DNA of 64,000 bases from Agarophyton chilense (Eukaryota; Rhodophyta; Florideophyceae; Gracilariales; Gracilariaceae). Below, piece after piece: positions 50,621-62,307 of this stretch. Positions within the stretch are counted from its first letter, which is position 1, and every line of letters begins with the position of its first letter. Below the pieces are notes generated by a model. That model made no database searches, had not been told where the DNA came from, and saw only the letters and a program-made list of their open reading frames with translations. Made by a program: the position numbers and the translations under genes. Where the stretch lies: NCBI GenBank assembly GCA_030374765.1, contig JARGXX010000002.1, positions 806,001-870,000 on the forward strand. Reading direction: 5' to 3'.

Positions 50621-51396
50621 AGAAAACGTACCAAACTCACCTGTTCATCATCATGAGGGCCGCTGAAATAGATTTCTCATGTTAGCAACCAGAAGGAGAA
50701 CAAACACACCAGGTCAACGGAGCGCGCCGCGTACCTCCAAATCACAACCCACTCACCCGCCTATCCTCCACCCCACGCTGCATCACCCATCGCTCGCCTC
50801 GTTCTTCGCCCGCTTGCATATGACCACAAACAGTTTCAAGGCACCAGATCTACATAGACGACGTACATCTCAATCACAAGCTGGTCAACCCGTCACCCGC
50901 CACACCGCACCCCATAACTAAACGCCCCGGTCGTGCTCCGCCCGCTCGCGAAGAAATAGAAACAAAGTCATCACTTGTGGAACGCACGCGCAATACCGCT
51001 TCTCACGCACCTAGAAAACGCTAAAGGTCCACAAGGACCAGAAGACATCATATCAGAGGATCTCAAGATCCCACAACCGCTCATCCGGCCACTACTCAAA
51101 ATCAATACAAGTACACGCCGCCACTCAAAAATATACAACTTTGAATATTTTCATTCCAACCCACTTTCCAAGCCATATATGCGCCGTTTCTGTCTTGCCG
51201 CACGACTTGTGGGTGTCTCTGGCGCATCAATTGGCCTTAGTGAGTACGCCTGATAAGTTTAAACTCTCCTCACCGTCCTCCTCGTGCATCTTCCTCACCT
51301 CCAGCTTGTATATAGTATCCCCCTCTCTCCCCGTCTTACCTCTTTTTCACCTCCCCGATTTTCTTTCCGAGATCGCGCGCAGGCACCCTCCACACC

Positions 51397-54300
51397 ATGC
51401 AGCCTTGTCACTTCCCAAGGTGCACCTTCGAGGCAAAAGGTCATACCTCCCTTGTCCAACACCAGCGCCGGTGTCGCTACTGCACAACCCGCAACGCCTT
51501 CCTCGCCACCACCCCAAAAGATGGAACTCAATTCCCACCACGCACGAAGCGCCCACGCGTCCAGACCGCAGACACCTGCTCTGTTGGCATCTCCAACCGC
51601 CTTTCCAACATCGTTCCGCTGGTTGAAGAGGACAACTACCATTCGAGCCAGCTCGCTCTGGCCATACGCTCTGCAGACACCGCCCACATTCTCAACGCTT
51701 CTCTTCGCTCCCCTTCTCCCATCCCTCGCCCACTCGTGAAGCTCCATCCCATCGTCTCCTCCATCTCATTCATCGCCACCAAGCTCGGCAAATGCAAAGC
51801 CGACGAACTCATTACCCTCCTCAAGGACCCAAAATACTCTTAAGCACTCATTCAACAGGTTAACTCCGTCTCCCACTGCCTTTAACTTCATTCGAAACTA
51901 TTAGAGGACATTGTCGGCTCCATCGGCTTCAAATCCACACCTGTTCGTCAAAATCCCTCAAACATCACTGCAACTCTCTACCTCAAAAACCCCGTCGACG
52001 TCCTTCTCCAGCAACTTGGCTACGCCACTCGCGCTAACACCTTCTTCCACACCGTCAGAAAGTGTTCTCCAGATGGTTCTCCTGCACTCGCTCATCCCAT
52101 GGCTTCAAAACTCGGCAGTTGTGTTTATCCAGATCTCAAACATCACATCCTCTGCTCTCAAGACCCAGGTGTTATTTGGAACAACGCGGACATCACTGGC
52201 ATGGAATCTTTCATCGGCGTCATCCAGCTCTACTCGGACAAGTCGTCCACCTCTCTTAAAAGCTCCTCTATCACGTCCTACCCCCTTCACATCACCCTCC
52301 TCAACTTTTCAGACTCCTTCTGCTGCCATTGCATCTCCCGCAACTACACCCTCCTTGGCTACTTCCCCACCTCGTTCGACGCCCCTTCCTCCACATCCGA
52401 CGAGGACTCCATCGAAGTCCACCTTCTTCCTTCAGCCCTCAGCCGCACCACCCGAATGGAACTCACCCGAGAATCTCTACAAACCATCCTCGAACCCCTC
52501 GCTGCAGTCACCCTCAAGGGTTTCCCTTTCCGTGATGAAGATCAGGTCATCCGACAGTGCCACCCAGTCATCGCAAACTATGCTGCAGAAATTCCAGAAG
52601 CAAAAGACATCCTAACCTTCCTACACGGCACAAACCCATCCAAGCCGTGCCACCGATGCCTAACACCTCGCTCCGACCTCAACATCCACCTCACTTCCGT
52701 ATCCCCTCGAACTATTTTCCACACCCGTCACACCAGATCCGCACACGACGCCCTTCTCAAGGATGCCAACGACGCCAAACAACTTTGCCGACCGCGCGTA
52801 GCAAGAATTCTCAAAGACCAAGCAGCATCTCTCCTCCGCACAAACTCCCTCTCCGCGCACCACTCCTTCTTCGAAACATACCCTCTTCTTAATATATCTC
52901 CACTCTTCACCCCTTACCCTATCTTCTCCTTTGAACCTCTTCACAATTTCCATCTGGGTATCTCCAAGCTCGTCAAACTGGAAACCATCAAACGCTTGAA
53001 GTCCGACAGCCTCTTCACCACTCTCGCGTCCTCCAACGGCTCCTACAAATCCTTTAAATCCATCCGAAGCTCCCTTCTCAACCACGCCAACAACATCCTC
53101 GCTGATATCGAAGCCAACTTCCCCGCACCCGGACTGCACATCGACTTTTCCACACCCGAAAAGGGGACATACCGAAACGGGTTCTTTACCTTAGACGGCA
53201 TCAAAGGCATGCTCGAGGCAAAAGACTACCGCGCTGTCGACATGGTCTTCCCCTTCATAGGTGCCTTCTTCGACCGTTGTTGCGGTGAAGTTCACACAGC
53301 TGTAGGACAACGCTTGGAGCGGAGACACCACGAAGATGTTCGGGATCTTCCTCTCTTGAGAGACACGCCTCAGGCGGAGGAGACGCGTCCCAGCGGAGCA
53401 CAGAAACAGAGCCACTCTGGAAAGGCCCGACGGAGTCGGGTGTAAGACCGAGGCCAATCCGGCGGGATATACCTAGAGTGTTTAGGTGAGCACGGCACAG
53501 TCCGGGGTGTGGCCAATCCTAGGCGGAGCGGTACCACGGCGATTGTAGGAAAAAGAGCGAAGAAACACTCTTATGAGGTGGACGAGCGGGGTGAATGGGG
53601 CGGCCACTCACGAGAGCCAAAAAAGAGAACAAGAAGAAATGGGGGCGAAACCCTATACAAGGGCGAGACTACGACAAGTGTCGGCGATTAAATATGAACC
53701 TACGGTGGTGGTAGCACTCTGGTCGACAGAGGGGTGGATGAACTAACGTGCAACGGGCGCTAACGCAGTATGCGGTTATGACGCGCCGAAGGCGAAAAGT
53801 TCAGAGCCAAGACTCCCTCCTTGGTCTCTCCCAAGAGGGTGTTTACTGGGGAGCAGTGCTCAACCTCCTAAGTAGTGTGGCGCGCGGCCCCTGACAGTGG
53901 GCGCGTGCCCGAAAAATATACACTTAATAGCGATAGCGTAGCGTAATAAATACTGATAATTACTAAATAATACTAACCATTAGATAGAATCCGGGCCACG
54001 TGTGGCACGCATCGCACTCTAGCATCGGCATCCGTGCAGTGCACCTGTTTCACCAGTGTGCACCTTCGGTCCTAAACGGCCGTTGGCACGCAATAGCGGT
54101 ATAGCTTGTCATAGACCAAGCTAGTCCTCAAGCGAGCGAAATCTCAAGTCCTGGGAAGAAACCCCCTTGAAGGGCATTGTCCTTCAACAGCTCCCATCAC
54201 CTCCATCTTCACAGCATACGCAGACCTCTTTACCGCCGCACTCCACCACAACACCACCTCAAAATGGAGAGACCAACAACTTTGCGCCCTCCAGGAACTA

Positions 54301-55461
54301 ATCAAGCACTTAAAGCCTCTCTGCGTTTCCGTCCTCGCCCCTTTCCAAGCTTCTCACTTCGGAACACTGAAGTTCCACTTTCTGGACCACATCATTGCTG
54401 ATATTGATCTATACGGAGGTCTTCAATTCACTGACGCCGACATCTACGAACACGCACACCTCCTCTTCAGAAACAGCTATCGACGCACATCCCGGAGATC
54501 TTCAACCGCTCACAGAGAAACAGTCGACGCAATCCAGCTCACAGAAGGCTTCCGAAACTCAACCGCCATTCCCTACCACATTTCCTCCTCCTCAAACTCC
54601 TCCTTTCGTCGTGCTCGACGGTTTTACATGGTCCGCTACGGTTCCACCGTGCTCTTCCGCGACATCATCACTGCAAAGAAGTACTTCCATGCGAACCGAA
54701 ACTGCTCCAATGCCTCTCTCTCAAACATGGTCTCCTCTTCCACCCTTTCTTTCATCACCGAAATCTCAGGCGACGCCATTTCACCCTTTCATGACCTGTG
54801 CCTCGAAGCTCTCGGACTCTCTTCCTCTTCCCTGTCTCTCTCCTCTCTTACCTTCTCCCTCGTCAACTCCGCCTTCATCCCCAGCGGGTTCACCCCAGCC
54901 TTGCAAGATGTCGACCAAATATTCAACTGCATCCGCTTCAGAGAACCACCAGTCCCCGTCACACAGAGTATATTTGCCACCTCCACCTTCGGTCCTTCTA
55001 AACTTCCAAAGTTCTCTCACATTCTCGTCTTCGGTACCCCACCACCTAACTGCAAATTCCCCACTATTTGGGTCTGCAAGCTCCTCGCCCTTCTTTGCTT
55101 TCCCAAAAAAGATGAAAATCCTGACGAACGCGAATACAGTTTCGTCCGCTTCTTCGAACTCACAACTCCCCTCGATCACGTTGATGAAACCCTGAAGTGC
55201 ATCACCCTCCGTTGGGCAACAGACGATGAACAGGACCACACCATCCCCCCCGCTGGTAACAGATTCCAACGCTCTGGCTCCTATGTCGCACCCTGGTTCG
55301 GTCTCGTTCCCTTCTCCGCCATCCTCGGTTCTGTCCATCTTGTCCACCAGAACTACCCAGCACGCCCTTTCTTCCTGCCCCTCCCCTGTCATGAACATCG
55401 CTTCTATATCAACAGATTCTACCGCGAACCACGAGCGAGAGCTTGCTTATCTACAAAATAA
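51397..55461 (+). pseudogene. Plavaka/CACTA-type transposase gene interrupted by a solo LTR
   Basis: The frame from 51397 to 53300 and from 54192 to 55461 is one continuous reading frame of about 1058 codons once the LTR and one 5-bp duplication are discounted, broken only by TAA at 51841-51843 and 51883-51885. The N terminus has a zinc-finger-like CHFPRCTFEAKGHTSLVQHQ followed by RRC. The middle has IQLYSDKSS, a YPLHITLLNFSDS segment and NYTLLGYFPTSF, matching the family's ILYSDK...YPV.LT..N....LLGYLP pattern; then CHRCLTPRSDL and FEPLHNFHLGISK. After the LTR it continues with KFHFLDHIIADIDLYGG and a YEHAHLLFRNSYRRTSR segment, typical of TNP2-like proteins. Such enzymes move the element by cut and paste. 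C-terminal half has no further stop to 55461. Confidence 0.75.
53301..54186 (+). mobile_element. Solo LTR, copy B (886 bp), inside the transposase gene
   Basis: Begins TGTAGGACAACGC and ends GCATTGTCCTTCA, with near-perfect inverted ends (TGTAGGACAA/TTGTCCTTCA). Flanked by ACAGC at 53296-53300 and 54187-54191. Same family as copy A but in opposite orientation, with visible substitutions and small length differences between the two. Its insertion splits a Thr-Ala codon pair and removal restores the frame exactly. Confidence 0.94.
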
Positions 55462-55504
55462 TCAACTTGAAGCAAATGACACCCATCTTCTGATAATAAA
55501 GTTA

Positions 55505-58370
55505 TCACTCATCAAAAATATCTTGTTCAACTCCGCCTTCCACCCCCTCCCCATCTCTCTCCTCCCCTTCCTCTTTCGCCTCCCACATTTCTTTCTCCTC
55601 CGCTAACAGCTCCCTAAACTCGCGTTCTTCAGGCATACAACGTCCGACGTAGCAATCAAATACATACCCGAGAAAAGTCGTCATCTCCTCCAGAAACACC
55701 TCGTAACGAACACCCAGATATACCAGTTGGTTCGAAGGCATCCAAAACGCAACGGTCCCTTCACATTCCTTATTTCCCAGCACTTCAGTCGGGTCCTCAT
55801 CCTTCACACCATGGTTCACCAGCTCCTCTGCGTACTTCTCTTCCACCTACCTTCTAGCTGTCCGTAAGATATCCTCCACAGCATCTGGCAGATGCTACGC
55901 ATAAAGTTTCGAAAACAACATCTGTCGCTTCCCTCGTCTACCCATCTCTTCATCCAACGCCTCTACCACGGATGCAATCCACGCATCCAAGCGGGCCGGA
56001 TGCATCACAATTCCATCCTCATACTGTGTATCCCCTTCCTTCCACGGTTGCTCCACATCGTACCCCATTTACTCTCACATCACCTCTAAACTCAATCCGT
56101 TCTTGAAGTACAAGACTTCAGGTTCATCCCCATACTTTGTCGAGGTCACATCTTACCCTGAAAAACATAGGATCTCCAGGTTGTCCAACCTCCATGCAGA
56201 TATGACGTGCTTTCCATTCGGTTCTTTCGGCAAGAACTTCTCCCAAACCTACATCTTCTGCTCTTCATACAACACATTCAGTTCTTCATCATCCTCGTTA
56301 AGAGGTTTCCTAGCAAGTAGAGTATACCCCATACCCCAAAATAGAAATCCGTCGTATTCCCTTTCCGCACCTTCACAGCATCACTTCGAGCCTATTTCAT
56401 CGGCCTCCTCAAACACGTATCCCTCCTCAACTCCTCTTCACATTTCTTTTTCATCCCAATCCCTGCAAATTTTCTCCATATCGGATTTTCCAACTCCATC
56501 CGCACCACATGCGACAACATATCCTCACTCCCCCCCTGAAAAGACGGAGTGTATGGCTTTGGTCCCCACGAATTCCTTCCTGTTGCTAGCTCCATAAAAA
56601 CTAAAGGCGCCATCTTCTTTTCATTTATAATTAGAATAATCTGGTTGCTTCCCGCCCTCACTTCTTTCGCTCGGTTCGACCAGTTTCGCTCCGGTTCCCG
56701 CCTTTCGAAGCACAATTCACTCGTCTCCTCCTTCCCATAACGCAATATATTCTCGAAAACTCTCGAAGCTACTCCAATAAATCGCATATCTACTTCAATT
56801 CCATACCAATTTTGACCCCCCTTCCCTTCTTTGCCACCCACTTGTCCTGTTCGACCACGAAGAGTCTCTTGCAATGACGTCACCAGCACTTCGATTTTCC
56901 TATCTTCCCCCTCCAGCCTCTTCATCTCCCTTTGTGCGAGTTTCAAGCTTAGTTGCAAATTTGCATTGTCATCCCTTGCCCTTTTCAGCTCCCCAATCAT
57001 GTCTCCAAGCATGGCCGACAGCTCATTCCGCCCCATAAACTTCGTTTCTCCATATTTCATCCCTTCGTGTTCGCCTTTCTTCCCCGGGCGAATTGTATCC
57101 TCATCATCCTCACCCCCACCCCAGAGTCCATCTCCTTTTCAACCTCACCTCCCTTTCTCTACTCCCTCACACTCTGGTTTCTCGGAGGTTTCTCCGCGCC
57201 CACTCGGTCGTTTGACTCCTCAGCGTCCCCTTGTTCGACACTCTTCACTGCAAGATCCGGGTTCTGTCGATAAGAAGACCGTTGCATTGATCTGTTTGCC
57301 GGGATTCTGCGAATCTGCACACCCTTCCTTCCAACAGCGACTGCTTTTCGCTTAGGCTCCGTCCCCTCACGTTTCTCCCCGCTCACACCTGGTACGGCTT
57401 TTGGCAAAAGAACTTGGCCCTTATTCCGTCCCGTACTCTCACCTGGAAGAATTTCGTCCTTTGCTTTGTCAAATACGTGTTTCTTTGAAACAGAAGTGCC
57501 TCCGCGTACCTTATTCTTTCCTGCAGCATTCCTCTCTGCCTCATTGCCGTCCCCTTTGTCATGGAAGTTAGCACCATCGGAACCACTAAAACTTCACCTC
57601 TTCGCTTCTCTCTCGGTACCATTCTCTTTGTCACTAGCTAAGGTTGGAATGTCGTCAACGGCCCGATTATGAGTCACCGGATCTCCCGGCTTTCGTTCGT
57701 TCCTCCTCACCACCTCGCTCACCGTATCTTCCATCGCAAACGACGAACCTCTTTCTTGCTTTTTTTCGTTCACCGTGTTAGCGGACGGCTTCTTCGCTGA
57801 AGGTGCAGACGGAGCCGAGGACGGTGTCTGCGGAAGAGTCGCCGCTTCGCTACCATAACGTTTCATCATGTTCACGTCCCAGCAACAGAAAGAGTTGCCC
57901 TCCATATCTCCCAGACGTTTCGGTACGGTATATGTAGTTTTGAACGGATAAGGGTAATCCATTCCTTTCTCTTCCTGAATCAACACTTTCCATACCACCA
58001 ATGGTTTCTCCTTCGCCTTCCCGACCAGTTTGTGACCATGCAGCTCTCTCACCAAATCTCCCATAAGCCTCCCCGTCTCATCAACCGGACCCCTTCCAAA
58101 TGCCTTCCCCACGACCTTCTTTTCACCGTTCGGCGTGGTTACCAACAGAGTCACCTGCTGGTCAGGTTTCGGCTTCCATGGTCGGGTTCCTACCTTCTTC
58201 GCCCGCGTTGCTGCCCTGCACGTTGTAGGCATCGCGTCGTTCCTGCTAGAAGCCGTAACAGGCGGCTTGGGTTTCCGAGAACTCCAAATGAGTCTCCTGT
58301 TCTCTGCGTTTTTGCGCTGCATCTCGTGAAACTTTCGATGAGCGCCTCGGAACCTCTCGTAGACCTTCAC
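55505..58370 (-). pseudogene. Antisense accessory gene of the Plavaka-like element, decayed
   Basis: Minus-strand coding remnants run 58370-57594 (258 residues, basic start MKVYERFRGAHRKFHEMQRK, then a VTLLVTTPNGEKKVVGKAFG segment and a Ser/Pro-rich end), then after TGA the same frame stays open to 57159, then shift to 57060-56392 (coiled coil with LGDMIGELKRARDDNANLQL, then WYGIEVDMRFIGVASRVFEN), then shift near 56360 into a frame to 55505 that has six stop codons but otherwise reads as good protein (a LVNHGVKDEDPTEVLGNKEC segment near the end). I recognise no known domain. Position head-on to the transposase and shared decay suggest an accessory gene of the same element. Confidence 0.5.
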
Positions 58371-58400
58371 GAACAGCAGGGCGCGCTGACAACGTAAATA

Positions 58401-59046
58401 AACACTCTTTGGCTACGTAGCCGTTCAATAGAGCTCACGGGCTTGCTTGAACTATCGCCGACGATGGCGAATAGAAAGGTGCCCAAAAAGGGAATGAACG
58501 CTGTTTGAAGTCCTCTTCAAGTCCAAACGAATCGTTTTTTTTGGGTTCTTGATCTGGATGTGTTCCCGTCGGGGAGAAAGGTCTGCGACCACACTTCGCA
58601 CACATAGTACAAGCAGCGTAAGAAACGGAAAAGGCGTGTGTGACTCGAGCCGTGCAGCAAGAACATGTGCCTCAAGATGATTGAATGCGAAAATATCTTT
58701 TTTTGCTGCTGCGCTATTTGGGGAGCTGCTCGATACCGAACGCGGAGACAAACGTCCATTCCGGGTCCCATAGTAGCTACGACGGCGTCTAAATCTTTTT
58801 CGAATAGTTTTGCGTCATAAAGTGCCGGACTAATCACTTTATCAATGACAGCAGCATGGGCATCTCAACGAATGATATGTTCTGTCTCACATTCGGTGTT
58901 TCAATTCCGTCATTTCGTGGAATTGAAGCGGTGTGACGGCGTTCACGCCGTTGTGGGATTTCATCCGTGAAGGTAAAAGGAGTTGTTGTCTCCTCTGTTC
59001 TAAACCAATTCTCAGCGCTCAATGACCTATGGAGATCGGCTCTCTT
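58401..59046. other. Spacer right of the Plavaka-like element
   Basis: No supported gene; only short frames without motif. The right end of the element probably lies here, but no terminal repeat was identified. Confidence 0.4.
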
Positions 59047-60588
59047 TCAAAACAACCTCTCTGTTGAAGCTCTTTGCATTCGCAACACGTTTTTACGGCT
59101 AATGCTTTGCCTCTCGTAGTCCTTGACCGCATCCACTGTACTCTCTTCGCTCTCAAGAACCCAGAGGGTGGGAGTAGTTTCCGGACTATCGAGGCCGGAA
59201 ACCAGTGGAGGCGAAGGATATACCGTCGTGCGATTGGAAAAACTGAATTCAGAGCTCTGAGGATTTCTGTTTCGCATACCGCTGTCACTCGAGCGTCGAG
59301 CATTGCAACTTGAGGTTCGGCTTGTGGTGTTTTGACACGGGCTCATTCTCGAGTTTGTTTGCAAAGTAAATGCAGTCTTCCATTTTTCATCATTCGAATC
59401 GTTTCTGTTCCTTTCACTGTCCGAAAAAAGGGGGCACAACCAGCTGACTTGGTGGATTATGCCATTCGTCTTCCGAATCCTCACTATCCAAGAGTTCCAC
59501 AACGCTCACGGAGCTTCTATAGCTCCGATTTGATCGTGCATAGCTGAACGATGGCCGTCTTTCGGTTCGAGAAATCCGTGATCGTTTAGTAGATATATAT
59601 TGAAAGGGTGATCCTCGTTTCCCTGTTTTCTGTTCGGTGTTCCGACGGGATTCTTGTTTGACGTGAGTTGATTTGATTTTTTCCTACAAGAAGAGTGGTC
59701 CAGTTGCAAACAGCGTGTCTTGAAAACTGTTCCCTGAGTAGGCGAGCAGGATCATCGGAACATATGACGAAAAGGCCCGCCCGAGCGTTCCTATCATCCA
59801 CCAGACGAAAAAGAGAATGATAAACGTTTACAGTAGAATCGCCTCCTCGAGAATCTGATATAACAATATCCCACGTGTTGACAACTTGGTTTTCTCTGAT
59901 CGCTCGTTGCATCTCATTCCAACTACCTGTGTCTTTCAAGGGTTTATCTGCGAGGGTCACAACCCCAGGTGATTGCACTATGCGCAAGCAGTTGAGAGAA
60001 GTGATTCGTGGCGCGCACGCATTCCGCAAAGTAGTGACTTTGACCTCCTCAAGACCGCAAATGAGCTCTTTCTGCCACACTTTAGCGCCTGAAGCAGTGC
60101 GCGGAATGATTTATACAGCACGTGCAGCGTCAGATGCACGATGCAAGTTAAAAAGCGTATGCCAGAGCAGTAGCAACTTGCGAGAGTGTATAACCGTAAA
60201 CGATAGAAACATCAGGCGCCTTCCAAAGCGCCAACTCGAGCGGTTTGATCAAATCAGGGATGTCATCGATAGCTACAGCAACAGGCGACCGTAATCCAAG
60301 CTGGTCATCCGACGACGGTGCATCTTCAACAGCGCAGGTTTTAGGCCGCTCACTCGCGTGATCAAAAAGCTCAGGAGCGGGGGAGTGCGGTTGAGAGTGG
60401 GGAATATCAGAGGAAGATGAGGAGGATGAAGACGAGGGGGGCGATATGGGAATGGAGGCATCTCGCAGTGAGACGAAGACCCTCCCCTTAGGGGGAGAAC
60501 GCAGATATAGGTCTGAAATGAAGGCCGGGGAGGGGGTGAGGTCGAGCTCCCTATCGTAGGTAAGCGGCTGCATGATACCAATCTGCAA
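59047..60588 (-). pseudogene. Unidentified split coding region
   Basis: Three minus-strand pieces look coding: 60588-60148 (Ser/Pro-rich, with DLIKPLELALWKAPDVSIVY at its end), 60080-59586 (another frame, with NTWDIVISDSRGGDSTVNVY and RAGLFVICSDDPARLLREQF) and 59709-59047 (first frame again, one TGA at 59506-59508, Ser/Thr/Asn-rich). The pieces follow in order with small offsets, as for a gene with introns or a decayed gene. I found no convincing splice pair and no family. The middle piece alternates strands and helices like a Rossmann or receiver fold, but this is weak. Confidence 0.35.
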
Positions 60589-61348
60589 ATGAAGGCTTCC
60601 AAGATAGAGATGGTCGCATTTTTTCGCAGGGGGCAGCTGTGAGCCGGTTCTGCACGGTGTTCCCAGCTCGAAAGTCGTATGTTTACAATGGCTTGCTCGC
60701 TACATAAGCAAGGCGGGAGCTAAGCGAGGGGATGAGGGCGACCATTGGGGGTTGAAGGGGAACCGCAAGATGCAACGCGACCGCGCACATGGCGAAGATA
60801 CGCAGGAGTGGAGGAGCAAGTGCGGCGATTGCGACTGTTAGACGAGCTGGACGGAATCAGCCGCGCATTGCGTTAGGCCAATGGAAAAGAGGATGACGAT
60901 TCGGCAGCGCGATTACGAGATATTGTAAAATACTTGTTTTTGATTGGACTAGGCGCTTCTGAAACTGGTTACCCGAGTTTTCGGGAAAGCTTTGACCTTT
61001 TAGAAAACAAGTCTGCTTCGCCACCCGAACACCCCGTACCTCACTTTCAAGGGATTATAGTGCTGCGTTTAACATTTTTGGCAAGTATGAAGCGGCATAC
61101 GGCCGTGTGTCTTGGGGCTCAATGTCATTCTCGTGTTAGGGCCAAGCTTTCCGGGTGCCTCAGTGATTCCACAGTTGTTGATATGAACCCAACGCTCAGT
61201 TCATAATCTCGATCTCGATTTCTGATATCAAAATATAGCATGTTTTGGACCCTGTTTAACCTTTGTATCGTGAAGCTTCCCCGAAAGAAAGAATTGGCTG
61301 GAATTTATGACACCTGTTCCCTGTTCGATATAAATATAAGTTTAGGTC
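60589..61348. other. Spacer without supported gene
   Basis: Contains only short frames. The sequence just before 61349 (GGTCTTTTATT) resembles that before the zinc-motif copy at 34.56 kb, so homology of the two copies may begin slightly upstream of their ATGs. Confidence 0.4.
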
Positions 61349-62238
61349 ATGGTCTTTTATTGCATTGAGAAAGAGAAGAACAGGTGTCGAGTAGGAAACG
61401 GTATCATTGGAAATCAGGCCGCACATAATTGCATCAAGTGCACAAAACCAATTCACGCCATTTCTGGGAATCAACCTTCTGATGAGTTGCTTCAGAAGTA
61501 TGTTGCTGGGAACGACCCCAAAGAAAGAAGACTATGTACTACGTGTTTAGCAGATGAAAAACAATGTGAAAGAAACAAAGGAATGGAGCAAACCATGAAT
61601 TCGAAAGCTGGAGTCTTGCCAAGCGCATTATCAGTTGTTCACGTGGAATGTAACACTCAATCATCGCAAAGATCAACATCTAATCGCCTTGATAGAACTG
61701 TTGTGCGAAAATTGGAGGGACCATCCGTCTTTTTCATTTCGGCACTTTTGCCAGAGAACGCTACCTCTTTTTGGTATCAAAATGAACCGCCGCTTCTCCA
61801 TATGATTCCAATCGGTAGTGAACATTTTTCGGGCTCTGCTTTATCATCTAATGCTCTTACTAATAAGGCACAGGAGTTGTACCAGCCCTTTTCTACTGAG
61901 TTGTCTTGTAATTTGAGCGATTCATCAACTCCTTCTCTGGAAAAAATAGGGAGAAATTAAGAAAAAACAGAGCCAGAATCAAAGAACGAGATAATCGGAA
62001 CGCGAGAGAACGGTATAGGCTGCGCAAATCTCAGAAGAGAGGACTTAAGGAGCCTGTGTGCATACGAAACGCAAAGCTTTTGGACCACTGCGTTTCTGAT
62101 AACAATGAATGTCCGTCGAAGAGTCAAGGTGTTTACAAAGTTCAAGCTGTAAAACCTGTGGCTGAATTTACGCAGTTCTACTATTCCTCTACATCTCAGA
62201 CCACTGGTACCACTAATGGGAAAGCTTTGGGCATTTAA
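61349..62238 (+). pseudogene. Zinc-motif/basic-tail family, copy 2, frameshifted
   Basis: The first frame (203 residues, 61349-61960) starts MVFYCIEKEKNRCRVGNGII, has HNCIKCTKPIHAISG, then RRLCTTCLADEK, giving a Cys/His cluster that aligns with copy 1 at 34574. The middle is Ser/Asn-rich. The frame ends just where the basic tail should begin; the tail is found in the next frame from about 61942 (EKLRKNRARIKERDNRNARE and RYRLRKSQKRG) and runs to 62238. The shift falls at a six-A run (61941-61946). Parts align with copy 1 over most of their length, with the second CxxC kept here. Function unknown. Confidence 0.6.
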
Positions 62239-62307
62239 GAAACGATAAATGCAGAGCGAAAAGTCCTTGGTTCATATCCCTTTAGTATTGCTCAGACTCG
62301 CTAGGCA

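Larger units (their letters stand above)
49561..58400 (+). mobile_element. Plavaka/CACTA-like DNA transposon, decayed; borders approximate
   Basis: The unit comprises a repeat-rich left part (about 49.6-51.3 kb), a plus-strand transposase gene (51397-55461, split by a solo LTR) and a minus-strand accessory gene (58370-55505) converging on it. Large CACTA-type elements typically have a TNP2/Plavaka transposase, an extra gene and subterminal repeats, which is the arrangement here. I could not find the terminal inverted repeats or target duplications, so the ends are only estimates. Confidence 0.6.

Noticed and set aside
45814-54186. The inverted LTR pair read as the long terminal repeats of one foldback or DNA element
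   Set aside because: Each copy has TG...CA ends and its own different 5-bp duplication, and each interrupts a different ORF, so they are separate insertions.
51841-58370. Reassigned stop codons as an explanation for in-frame TAA/TAG/TGA
   Set aside because: Host genes in the same window end normally at all three stop codons, and the broken frames also carry frameshifts, which fits decay.
55505-58370. A claim that all stops arose by C-to-T deamination
   Set aside because: Every stop codon is one C-to-T change from CAA, CAG or CGA, so compatibility is trivial without an intact copy to compare.
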